Shown here: piece by piece, positions 8,672 to 17,318 of the stretch
Layout of the letters: the number at the start of each line of letters is the position of its first letter
How positions within the stretch are numbered: position 1 is the stretch's first letter
Source of the DNA: Sergeia podlipaevii
Taxonomy: Eukaryota; Euglenozoa; Kinetoplastea; Trypanosomatida; Trypanosomatidae
Direction: 5' to 3'
Length of the DNA: 25,698 bases
Assembly: GCA_030849805.1 (NCBI GenBank)
Contig: JASANZ010001936.1
Location: 1-25,698, forward strand
Program-made: the position numbers and the translations under genes
Notes under the pieces: model-generated
What the model was told of the DNA's origin: nothing
Database searches by the model: none
Seen by the model: the letters and a program-made list of their open reading frames with translations, nothing else

Positions 8672-11600
8672 ATGACGGAGATGCTTGAGTTCTTTGTTCC
8701 TAACCAGCCTTCAGAGTTAGATGATCCGGCATGCGAAGACAACTCTCGCTACCATGTAAACATGGTTTGCGATTTTGACGTTCCCATGACTCAGCAACTG
8801 GATGATTTAACCCGCTTATTTGATTCACTGCATCGAGAGAAATCACCCACTGCTCTTTTTTCAAAGACGGAGCTCTTCTATCCGTTGTTCTCATACATTA
8901 AGGCTATTTACGACAAAGAAAAGGGTGCAGAGGTGACGCGGGCAACACGACACAAAATTTGCCACGAAATTGGTGAGCGGATGAAAAAGCTTCTGCAGGT
9001 TGCCATTGCCTTTCTAAAGAGAAAGGACGTGTCTCAATCTTCAACCGATGCGCTGAAAATGTGTCTTCGTTCAACGTTAAAAATGTATACATTTTGCTTA
9101 TGCCATGTTTTGATGGCAGTTGCCCCTTCCAGTGATGATGAGAGTGGAGTAGAGTTTTCGCAGCAACAATCCGGAAATCGGCGGCGGAAGCGTCGAGCAA
9201 TCGATAGTGGCTTTGGTGGTGATGATAGTGGAGTTGACATGGATGGCCGGGAGCTCGTTTTGACATCACTTATGGAATTGTGCTCACCTGAAGTGGTGGA
9301 GTTATGGCCCAATGGCCTTCTTGAAGATGCAACGTTAAATCTAATTTTGCGCATGACCTTGCGCATGATTACCCAGAAGTCAAATATTGGCGCCGACGCC
9401 CAATCGATTGCCGGTGCGCTGGCGCTTTTGCTTGCTCGCGTAAGCAGTTGCATGACATCCAAAAGCGCTGCACTCGAGTCGATTGATCTTGTTTCTCCAC
9501 TTGTTGAACTGGCGCTCAAATCTGACTGTGCTGCGCTCTTTCTCTCTAAGTTTGTTGCTGATATGGAGCAGGAAGAGTCTGGAAGTGTTCATGGAGAAAT
9601 AATGCTTAAAACGCTTTTTGAAAGTATGGCGAGCGCTGCATTATACGAAAGCAGCGGTGATGCAATGGCGGCAAAGAATATTGCTGCCTTTCTTGGGGAG
9701 GTCTCGAAGCGCAGTGTAAGTGTCACGGTCAAGTTTGCAGATTTAATTCTTCCTGCGATTCAAAGTGAGAATTATGATATCCGAAAGGCTGTGGTAACAT
9801 CTATTGCTGAAATGGTCATTCAAAGATACACGGGACATTCGCGTTCCCCTGTTGATGATGCGCTGCGCAATAGCTATTTGAAAGAGCTTCTGTTTCGCGT
9901 TATGGATGTCAACCCATTTGTGCGCAATCATACCCTACATACATGGGAGCGCCTCGTTGAGGCGAAGGCTGTCCCCAAGCGGTACCATCTGTCGCTTACT
10001 GAGGCGTTGGTTGGACGACTGGAGGACAAAAATTATCTTGTAAGGGATGCTGCCATGGCAGTGATCTCGAGCGTGCTTCGCAAAAACTGGTTCGGCCATG
10101 TTCTGAGCTCTGCGCTTGTGGGCGAGAAGTTAAAGGAGTCACGCACTGATGCACATCGCATATTTGAGAGCACAGAGGCTATGGAGAAGATGCTGTCAAA
10201 AGCACGTGCTCAGTTTCGTCCTGTGGGCGAAGAAACCGAGGACGCAGTCCTGCCAGAAAATGGAGTGGAGGAGCTGGAGGAAGGGGCCGCGCCTGCGGAA
10301 GTTCAGCCTGGAGCGGATGCAGCACATCCGGGAGATGAAATGACAGATGAGCAGGCAACTGCTGTGAACCGTGTTCTTTTTTACGAGTGCACACTCGTCT
10401 TTATTGATCTTATCCGAAAGTCATTGGGGTACGCCTGCGTTTTGCTTGACAGCAAGACAGAAAGAGATGTCGTTGAATCTATAAAGCTGATTGTGGTTTG
10501 CTCAGAGTATCACATGGAAGGAGCAGAGAAGGCATTTCGAAAAGTACTGGTTATGGTGTTTGAGGGTGAGCTAAAAATTCAGCTCGCGGTACGTGACGCT
10601 TTTGTGGAGGTCGTCTTCACTACGTTTACGCGCATATCGTCTTCTGCTGTTACTCGAACCACCGCAAGTGCGCAAAAATTGATCGTTATTTTGCGTGACG
10701 CTACGGAAGGCGAGGTGAGCGCAGTGGAGCGCATTTTTAGCTTACTGAAACTGAACCCAGCGTATTCTCGACACATTTCTGGCCAGTTCATCGAAGCGAT
10801 TTGGGGTATCGCTGAGGGCACTGTAGATGAAGAAGCTGGAGCTGACGATCGCAGAACTGCGATGCGCATCTACAGCTTGATAAGCAAGTTTTCGTGGAAG
10901 GATCTGCGCACCCGTAAAGAAAGCATGCTGGAATTCCTGAACTCAGACTCTCAGAAGGACAATTTTCTGCTGTCGTATAGCTTTACGGCGCTGCAGAATG
11001 AGGCGCTTGATCCGCAGTTTCGCCCCATTCCGAGCTCAGCTAGCCCAATCGAGCATCCTATGCTGAAGCACCTGATCATTCATCTGTGCCGACGAACCTC
11101 CGCCATTGCGTCTTGGATGTGTCTTGCAGAATCCGCTGTGAACGCGATTCATCATCTCTGCGAAGTCCCTGCTGCTATATACAATTACATATTGGATTAC
11201 CTTGGTAGCGTGGTGGACGCTAAGAGCGACGATGAAGGTGCCCGCGCACAACTGTTTTTTCTTGTTGGTCATACCGCGTTGAAGCAGTTGGTGGCTGTGG
11301 AGTTTGCAGAGCGCCAGCAGCTGAAGGCACTCGAGGAGCCATCAAAAGGCGAAAAGAACGAAGGGCAGCCTGCTGATTCCATGCACAAAGAATTGGGTCT
11401 TGGCTCTCATGAGTACAAACGCCACTCCATTCAGGAGCTAGCGCAAAAGCGGAGAGTGGCCATAATGGCTGAGGGTTCGCTGTGGCAACGTTTTGCTTCG
11501 CGTGTTGTGGAGGCGTGCGCGCCACTCAAGTATGCTGCCAGACGTCACGGACAACGCAATGATTTTCCAGCCGAAGCGCACAACACCGACGAATCTATTG

Positions 11601-12490
11601 AACGCGTGTGTGCTGTGATGGCACTGTGCAAGCTGATGATCGTGAGCGAGACTTTTTGCTCCGAAAACCTTAAGCTACTTTTCACTATTGTTGCGGACAA
11701 GCGCGAATCGTGGGTGGTCACGACGAATATTGTGATTGCTCTCGGTGACTTAGCATGTGTACATCCCAATTTGCTCAATCCTTACTTGAGTGACCCTGCC
11801 GCCGGATTCTTTAGACTTCTGGTGCATGATGACTTGCGCGTCAGGGCCGTTACAATTCAGGTGTGCTCTCACTTGGTGCTTGGAGAGATGCTACGTATTC
11901 GCGACCATCTTCACATCATTGTGAAGCTGGTCGCAGATCCTGACGAGACAATTGCAAACAACGCAGTGACTTTTGTTCAGAATCTTGCAATGAAAGAGAA
12001 AGAGAAGACTGGTAATTTTATCCCCCCATTAGTTACACAGCTGAGTGGTGTGATGCCAAGTGATAAATTCCAACTTGCAATGCGCTCGCTTCTCGAGCGT
12101 GTCGAAGGTGACAAGCCTACTGACTCTCTCATTGAGCGTCTATGCCAGCGCTTTGACGCGTACTCTGAGCGTAGTAAGAAGAAGCAGCAACTCGCAGAAA
12201 ACATCGCTTTCTGTTTGAGTGAACTTAGCTACGTTACGGAGCGCGCTGTGAAGCGCATTATGTCCGAGTCGTGCTATCAACAATATAAGCACTGGCTTCG
12301 CAACCCCGAAGTATTGGAGTGCTTTAAGGTAGTTGCGGTTAAAATGAAGAAGCTAGGCCGCAGTACAGCAGAGCGCCGTGACAGGACTGTAATAGAGGAG
12401 TGGGAGGCACGCATGGTCGCCGATTCAAACACAACTCGAAATGAACGTAAAGACGGTGCAGCCGAAAATGCCTCCGAAGCAGATGAATAG
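8672..12490 (+). CDS. CND1: Condensin complex subunit 1 (CAP-D2/Cnd1/Ycs4)
   Basis: This 1272-residue protein is a HEAT-repeat subunit of condensin I, which binds the kleisin and the SMC2/SMC4 ring and compacts chromosomes in mitosis. The N-terminus MLEFFVPNQPSELDD resembles the EFxxPxxPEEL opening of CAP-D2 proteins, supporting the ATG at 8672 or the nearby second Met. HEAT-like helices fill the middle. The Cnd1 signature region lies at about residues 1010-1150: TNIVIALGDLACVHPNLL, then DDLRVRAVTIQVCSHLVL, then VADPDETIANNAVTFV and IPPLVTQLS, followed by ERLCQRF. The C-terminus contains the QLAENIAFCLSELSYVTERA segment typical of the family. An acidic, Ala/Pro-rich insert lies around residues 513-560, and a short basic patch (GNRRRKRRA) near 168. 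Length is close to other CAP-D2 proteins. It is the first gene of the rightward polycistron. Confidence 0.95.
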   Translation: MTEMLEFFVPNQPSELDDPACEDNSRYHVNMVCDFDVPMTQQLDDLTRLFDSLHREKSPTALFSKTELFYPLFSYIKAIYDKEKGAEVTRATRHKICHEIGERMKKLLQVAIAFLKRKDVSQSSTDALKMCLRSTLKMYTFCLCHVLMAVAPSSDDESGVEFSQQQSGNRRRKRRAIDSGFGGDDSGVDMDGRELVLTSLMELCSPEVVELWPNGLLEDATLNLILRMTLRMITQKSNIGADAQSIAGALALLLARVSSCMTSKSAALESIDLVSPLVELALKSDCAALFLSKFVADMEQEESGSVHGEIMLKTLFESMASAALYESSGDAMAAKNIAAFLGEVSKRSVSVTVKFADLILPAIQSENYDIRKAVVTSIAEMVIQRYTGHSRSPVDDALRNSYLKELLFRVMDVNPFVRNHTLHTWERLVEAKAVPKRYHLSLTEALVGRLEDKNYLVRDAAMAVISSVLRKNWFGHVLSSALVGEKLKESRTDAHRIFESTEAMEKMLSKARAQFRPVGEETEDAVLPENGVEELEEGAAPAEVQPGADAAHPGDEMTDEQATAVNRVLFYECTLVFIDLIRKSLGYACVLLDSKTERDVVESIKLIVVCSEYHMEGAEKAFRKVLVMVFEGELKIQLAVRDAFVEVVFTTFTRISSSAVTRTTASAQKLIVILRDATEGEVSAVERIFSLLKLNPAYSRHISGQFIEAIWGIAEGTVDEEAGADDRRTAMRIYSLISKFSWKDLRTRKESMLEFLNSDSQKDNFLLSYSFTALQNEALDPQFRPIPSSASPIEHPMLKHLIIHLCRRTSAIASWMCLAESAVNAIHHLCEVPAAIYNYILDYLGSVVDAKSDDEGARAQLFFLVGHTALKQLVAVEFAERQQLKALEEPSKGEKNEGQPADSMHKELGLGSHEYKRHSIQELAQKRRVAIMAEGSLWQRFASRVVEACAPLKYAARRHGQRNDFPAEAHNTDESIERVCAVMALCKLMIVSETFCSENLKLLFTIVADKRESWVVTTNIVIALGDLACVHPNLLNPYLSDPAAGFFRLLVHDDLRVRAVTIQVCSHLVLGEMLRIRDHLHIIVKLVADPDETIANNAVTFVQNLAMKEKEKTGNFIPPLVTQLSGVMPSDKFQLAMRSLLERVEGDKPTDSLIERLCQRFDAYSERSKKKQQLAENIAFCLSELSYVTERAVKRIMSESCYQQYKHWLRNPEVLECFKVVAVKMKKLGRSTAERRDRTVIEEWEARMVADSNTTRNERKDGAAENASEADE

Positions 12491-12991
12491 GAGGTTTAGA
12501 TGTTGTGTGTGTTTTTATGCTTGCAGGGAGTATTTTTATCTTGTCTGCCAAAGTGCGTTTTCTCTTCCCTCTTGCTCAACAGCTACGTATAGATTAGAAT
12601 TTTGCTTTTTTTTTTTGTTCGTGTTTGTTTTTAGCCACAGTAGAGAATTCTAGTGGCATAAATTATTATTATTGTTTTGCCTTTAATGGCTCTGTAGATC
12701 AATTTTACTTATTGGTTTCCAGCGTTTTTTCAATTTTCTGTCAGCTTGTCACTGTGCATTTTTGTTTTATGCTGCGATGACTTATTTTTTTTTTGTTGAA
12801 TTTTCTTCTTGGTCATTGTTTTTTGTTTCACTCTCAAGCCTCATCACTTTGTGACAAGAACAACGACAACGTTTTGTTCCTGGGTACTTACGAAGTATTC
12901 GGTTCTATTTCTCAAAACTAATTGCTCTTGAATAAATTTTAAACATAGGGAACACATACAAGGCAACAGCTAAGCGCATTTATTGACTATT
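12491..12991. other. Intergenic region: condensin 3' UTR and kinase splice acceptor
   Basis: The stretch is T-rich and contains no gene. A long pyrimidine-rich tract (about 12780-12835) ends in CTCTCAAG; the AG at 12837-12838 is the best spliced-leader acceptor for the downstream kinase and predicts a 5' UTR of about 153 nt. Confidence 0.55.
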
Positions 12992-14173
12992 ATGCCCACC
13001 ACGGCGCCAGTCCACCCTCAGGGGAAAATGGCCGCGGCTGACTTTCAGTTTGAGCGACCTTTGGGCACTGGCGCATTTAGCAAGGTTGTCGTGGGACTGT
13101 ATAGGCCTACCGGAGTGCGGTATGCGGTAAAGTTGATATCCAAGCAGTCAATTCTTAACGCACCCTCTGATGAAGAGAGGGCCCGAATGGCTGAGGTGGC
13201 CAAGCGCGAATCACGAATGCTACTAATCTGTGAACACCCCAACATCGTCCGCTTTTATGCCTCTTTGCAGACCCCCCAAGATCTTGTCTACGTCACGGAG
13301 CTGTGTGGGGGAGGTGAACTACTTCAGCACATTAACCACTTTGGTCGTATACCGTTGGAGGCAACGCGGTATGCTATTGCCGAGCTCTTTTCTGCTGTTT
13401 TCTATCTTCATAGCGGGGCTAAGAAGACTCTTCCTATTACAGCTGGTGCGCCACTCAAAACTGTAACGATTATTCATCGTGACATTAAGCCAGAGAACAT
13501 TATGCTGACAAAGGACTTTCATGTAAGACTGATTGACTTTGGAACTGCTGTAATGACGGAGTCAGTTAATGACAGACCAGCTGGTGAGGACGGGGGTCGT
13601 GGAAGGGCACAGACATTTTGCGGGACCACTTATTACATGTCTCCAGAATTGTTGCATGACAACTTTACATGTTGTGCTTCTGATTACTGGGGCTGTGGAT
13701 GTGTGCTGTATCACATGCTCACTGGTCGACGGCCGTTTGATGCCCCGACGCAGTACCTACTGATCAAAGCGGTACTCGAGCAGGAGCCTGAATATGACGA
13801 TTACTTGGACCCAGTTGCCAAAGATCTCATTCAGAAACTTCTTGTCAAAACACCCGAGAGGCGAATTGGCATGAATGAGATTCGCAAGCACCCCTTTTTA
13901 GCGTGTGTGAACTTCAGTACCGTATCTGAGACAGACGTTGCAGGTTTGTGGAAGAAGGAGACACCATGGGTGGATGACGATGGCGTCTTAGCTTGCAAGC
14001 GGTGCTCTGCGAACTTTGGTGCCTTTTGTGGAAAGCATTTCTGCTGTAATTGCGGCTTTATTTTTTGTGCCGCGTGCACATCGAACGAGTGCGTAATTTC
14101 TGATTCACGGCACACTTCTCCACAGCGAGTGTGTCGTGGCTGTTTCGATGAACTTTCAGGTGCTTCAGCATAA
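12992..14173 (+). CDS. AGC-type (PDK1-like) protein kinase with C-terminal FYVE zinc finger
   Basis: The protein has 393 residues from the ATG at 12992; an upstream in-frame TTG at 12983 is not a likely start. The kinase domain spans about residues 17-303, with the glycine loop GTGAFS (25-30), lysine K47 in YAVKLI, catalytic HRDIKPEN (162-169), DFG (182-184) and SPE (217-219), so it should be active. An insert of about 20 residues sits before HRD (141-160). The layout (TELCGGGELLQHI, CGTTYYMSPELL) is closest to PDK1. A FYVE domain follows at about 325-386: WVDD (the WxxD motif), four CxxC pairs (C335/338, C351/354, C359/362, C381/384) and RVC. The PI3P-binding basic motif, normally R(R/K)HHCRxCG, is GKHFCCNCG here, so lipid binding may be weak or altered. 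Trypanosomatids are known to have a kinase-FYVE fusion; membrane-targeted signalling is inferred. Confidence 0.92.
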   Translation: MPTTAPVHPQGKMAAADFQFERPLGTGAFSKVVVGLYRPTGVRYAVKLISKQSILNAPSDEERARMAEVAKRESRMLLICEHPNIVRFYASLQTPQDLVYVTELCGGGELLQHINHFGRIPLEATRYAIAELFSAVFYLHSGAKKTLPITAGAPLKTVTIIHRDIKPENIMLTKDFHVRLIDFGTAVMTESVNDRPAGEDGGRGRAQTFCGTTYYMSPELLHDNFTCCASDYWGCGCVLYHMLTGRRPFDAPTQYLLIKAVLEQEPEYDDYLDPVAKDLIQKLLVKTPERRIGMNEIRKHPFLACVNFSTVSETDVAGLWKKETPWVDDDGVLACKRCSANFGAFCGKHFCCNCGFIFCAACTSNECVISDSRHTSPQRVCRGCFDELSGASA

Positions 14174-14727
14174 AGTACTACTTTTCTTGCGTATTAGAGT
14201 TAACGTTCTTTATATATACTTTCTTCCGTTTGCTATCTACACAGGGTATTCACCCCCCGGCTTTTATAATTGTTATCTTATCGTTATTGTTTACGATTCT
14301 TTTTCAAAACAACTGTTTTTCCTATTTAAAGAATGGAAGGGACGGTGTACTCGTACTCTATCTTCTCACACTGTTGAACGTGAAGATTTGTGAGAGCATG
14401 CGCACTTGTTGTTCTCGCTGACTGCTTTTTTGTTTGTAGGCGAGGGGATGTTTTAATGGGCGTCTGCGCGCTTCCCAATCGAATTGGATACTGTTGAATA
14501 CACCTGCATTTCTTGTTTCATTGTGTTCGTACATTTTTTTTTCAGCTAGGGGGAGCTTTTTTTTGTTTGTTTGTTAAGCTATCAAAAAAAAAAAAAATAT
14601 TTTACTGACTACACTTTCTGACGTTCAAAACTTTAATATATATCTCACAGCGAGGAAGAGGTGCATTTTTGAGCATCTTAATTGAGGTACTAGCATACAC
14701 ACATAAATAATATATAGTATTAGAGCA
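14174..14727. other. Intergenic region with splice acceptor for the 236-aa gene
   Basis: No gene is seen. T9-CAG at 14534-14545 is a clear acceptor (AG 14544-14545), 182 nt before the next ATG. A run of 13 A at 14584-14596 lies between the acceptor and the ATG and would be in the 5' UTR. Confidence 0.55.
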
Positions 14728-15438
14728 ATGAACCCGGACGAGCGCGTTAAACAGGAAAAACTGTTGGGGAAGCTGCAGTGGCTTACCGAGCGTGCGAACA
14801 TAGATTTTAAAGGTAATCCGCCCCCCTTTGAAGCAAACAAGACACAACAATCAGTGGAAAGAGCAAAGAAGTTACAATCTCGTGCACTTGCTGGCGATAC
14901 AGACTTTGTACCATTCTGGCATTCCAACACCCCTCTTGCATATAGCGTAACTCGTTCGAATTACCTGAAGGACTGCGATCAGACAAAATTTCAGTACGTC
15001 CGTGGTGATGATGTTTCTGCAGGCCACCAGAAGATTGATAGCGAAACAGGGCTGACGGAAATACAACAGGCGCTGTGTTGGGATGCGCGGCCAAACGCAC
15101 CCGCTCGCACCAGGCCTGCACCATTTACAGACACCCAGGGTACTATAGATAATGGACAGATGTACGACTGCAATAGGAGAGGTTGCGGCGCTAAGCGGCT
15201 CGATCCACACACGATTGAAGGTCTCTCAGCTAGTGAGCGTACTGCAGCATTTCGTGAAGAAATACTTTCACATCCCAAGTGCACCCCTGAGGGAACTGTT
15301 GCTCACAAGGGTCGCTGGGAGACTGGCACCCAGCTCTCCAGTAGCATTGTGAAGCCCCTGTCAAAAAAACGCTTAGATACGGCCCATAGCCGCCGCCGAA
15401 ACGCTGTTCGGCTGATGGAGAGGCAGACCTATTATTAG
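14728..15438 (+). CDS. Conserved-looking hypothetical protein, 236 aa
   Basis: I do not recognise this protein. The ATG at 14728 follows a good splice acceptor, and the codon pattern and complexity are those of a real gene. It is hydrophilic, rich in Arg, Pro, Thr and Cys, without a signal peptide or membrane segment. The N-terminal 25 residues may be helical (ERVKQEKLLGKLQWLTERAN); the remainder appears extended, with aromatic stretches such as VPFWHSNTPLAYSVTR and a Cys cluster YDCNRRGCGAKR. The C-terminus is basic (KKRLDTAHSRRRNAVRL). Short, extended, Arg/Pro/Tyr-rich proteins of this type are common among axonemal and subpellicular microtubule-associated proteins, so a cytoskeletal role is a weak possibility only. 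Confidence 0.8.
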   Translation: MNPDERVKQEKLLGKLQWLTERANIDFKGNPPPFEANKTQQSVERAKKLQSRALAGDTDFVPFWHSNTPLAYSVTRSNYLKDCDQTKFQYVRGDDVSAGHQKIDSETGLTEIQQALCWDARPNAPARTRPAPFTDTQGTIDNGQMYDCNRRGCGAKRLDPHTIEGLSASERTAAFREEILSHPKCTPEGTVAHKGRWETGTQLSSSIVKPLSKKRLDTAHSRRRNAVRLMERQTYY

Positions 15439-15944
15439 TGCTACCTGCGTGGTATCGTTTTGCTACCAGGAGTGGGTGCGGCGGAATAGCTCCTTCTGAC
15501 GTACACATACACTTTTAGAGATAGAATTCATAGATTTTTACCATTTATGAAGTCATCTAGTGCTTTCCTTTGCTTTCACTGCATCGCTTCTGTGGTATAC
15601 TTTAAAACAAAACATGCTTCTCGCATAGATTTTTTTTTTTTTTTTTTTGCGTGTGATCTCCATGTGGATTTGTGTGTCCGCATGTGCTCGTATTGCCACT
15701 CTTGATTATTTATTTTTGTTTTCACTGCTATGTTTTTCCTCATGCGAGTGTGCACGACATGACCGTGCGGCGCTTGTAGTGCGCGGAAATGAGATTTAAA
15801 CATTCTAATGCGGCGATATTCATACTTTTCCCCCTTGCTTTTGAGTCACTCTTCCGTCTTCATCTCCTTTTTTTTTTTAAAAGGCGAGTGGAATAGTGAT
15901 CAGTCTGCCAAGAAACCTTTACTAATAGTTGCGCATTTTTTAAC
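15439..15944. other. Intergenic region with T19 tract and presenilin splice acceptor
   Basis: No gene is seen. A homopolymer of 19 T at 15630-15648 and a CT-rich stretch at 15848-15878 are present. The latter is followed by AAAAGG with AG at 15882-15883, the likely spliced-leader site for the presenilin gene. Confidence 0.5.
15630..15648 (+). repeat. Poly(T) tract of 19 bases
   Basis: The longest homopolymer noticed in the window. It lies in the spacer before the presenilin gene. It is followed by GCGTGTG rather than a close AG, so it is less likely to be the acceptor tract used. Confidence 0.9.
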
Positions 15945-17015
15945 ATGAGCGATCAGCAGAGACGTGATTCTTTTTTCAAGTGCTTCGGCGCACGCTTTGT
16001 CGCTCTCATAGCGCCGGTATCGGTCACGATGCTCCTTGTAGTGTGGAGCGTTATCACTCTGTCGCCAATTTACATCAGTGCGGATGAGTCGCCATTGGTG
16101 CTAGTGGTCGATGAGAGAGAGCAAGACAGCACTCCATCAAAAATTGGCGCTTCATTCCTCAATGCATTTGCCTTGGTTGCTGTTGTTGTGGCCATTACAT
16201 TCTTGACAGTACTCCTATACAAGTGCCACTGCGTAATTGTGCTGTATTCATGGTTAGCAGTTTCTGCAATTTCCATTTTTTTTGTTATGGCTTGGATTTG
16301 GCTCGATCTTACTCTGACGGTGCTGCAGATCCCGTACACATATATAGGCATGACACTTCTTTTATGGAATGTGGGAGTGGTTGGTACCGTCTCCTTGTTC
16401 TACTACGCGCACCCAGCCATGACGCAATGGTTTTTAATCTTTGCATCTATGCTGTTGTCCTGGTCGCTGACTGCACTACCTGAATGGACGACGTGGTGTA
16501 TCTTACTATGCATTGCCACCTACGACGTTGTTGCGGTTTTGTGTCCCGGAGGCCCATTAAAGCTACTGATAGAGGCTGCTGATTCACGCAATGAGCCCAT
16601 TCCTGGCTTTGTGTTTGACAGTTCTCGATCTGTGACATCTGTGACGCCTACACCATCCGGCAGCCCGGCACCTACTGCGACGGAGGGACAACGAACTGCG
16701 CGAGCTCCCACGACTCCGACAGAGCTGCTTGCCCGGACAGCGCCGTTCAAACTTGGCCTTGGCGATTTTATCTTTTACAGTCTGCTTGTAGGCAAGTCCG
16801 CGACTTTTGGTCTTGTGCCGTGGGTGTTTTGCTTTATTGCGATTCTTTCTGGAATGGTTGGGACTCTTACATTTCTTTACTTTTTCAATTCGAAACACCG
16901 TGCTCTACCTGCTTTGCCCTTCTCAATCTATGTATCCCTCGTCGTTTTTTTTATCTGCCGATACTGTGTTACGAGGTTGTCATCGTTTGCGTGCTCCATG
17001 TCGTTAGTGTTGTAG
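15945..17015 (+). CDS. PSEN: Presenilin-like intramembrane aspartyl protease (family A22A)
   Basis: The protein has 356 residues from the ATG at 15945. Presenilins are polytopic proteases that form the catalytic subunit of gamma-secretase and cut membrane-embedded substrates. All hallmark motifs are present: YD at residues 193-194 in TYDVVAVL, GLGD at 271-274 in LGLGDFIFYSLLVG, and PALP at 322-325. D194 and D274 are the two catalytic aspartates. The CPGGPLKLLIEAADSRNEP stretch after the first Asp is highly characteristic. Around nine hydrophobic segments can be counted, beginning at about residue 19. The hydrophilic loop between the aspartates is short and Thr/Pro/Ser/Ala-rich (residues about 225-263), and the cytosolic N-terminus has under 20 residues, both shorter than in animal presenilins. 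Nothing in this window encodes nicastrin, APH-1 or PEN-2. Confidence 0.95.
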   Translation: MSDQQRRDSFFKCFGARFVALIAPVSVTMLLVVWSVITLSPIYISADESPLVLVVDEREQDSTPSKIGASFLNAFALVAVVVAITFLTVLLYKCHCVIVLYSWLAVSAISIFFVMAWIWLDLTLTVLQIPYTYIGMTLLLWNVGVVGTVSLFYYAHPAMTQWFLIFASMLLSWSLTALPEWTTWCILLCIATYDVVAVLCPGGPLKLLIEAADSRNEPIPGFVFDSSRSVTSVTPTPSGSPAPTATEGQRTARAPTTPTELLARTAPFKLGLGDFIFYSLLVGKSATFGLVPWVFCFIAILSGMVGTLTFLYFFNSKHRALPALPFSIYVSLVVFFICRYCVTRLSSFACSMSLVL

Positions 17016-17318
17016 GTGCGCATCTGCGATTCTCTTCTTCTTCTCCCTTCTTTTTGTTTGCGTTGTGATACCACGTGGATAGAAGGGAAAGATGTCTTTT
17101 GTTCCACCTTTTAACATTTGAATTGTCTTATTTTGCGTTTTGTATTTTCTTCCAGTTCTTTTTTTTTTCTTTTTTGCGGACTATTGCAAACGTTTTGTTA
17201 TCTTTTCTCTTTGCTTCACACGATGTTCACTTCTTCACTGCTTTTGTCGTCTAAAAAAAAAAATATTACGTAACGTTGCGTGTGACCGTAACGAAGTGTA
17301 GCTGTGCTTTTGCGCTCA
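17016..17318. other. Intergenic region before TYW1
   Basis: The stretch is pyrimidine-rich and holds no gene. The long CT-rich tract at about 17150-17250 and an A11 run (17253-17263) precede the first AGs at 17295-17296 and 17300-17301, which would give a 5' UTR of only about 17-22 nt before the ATG at 17319. Confidence 0.45.
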
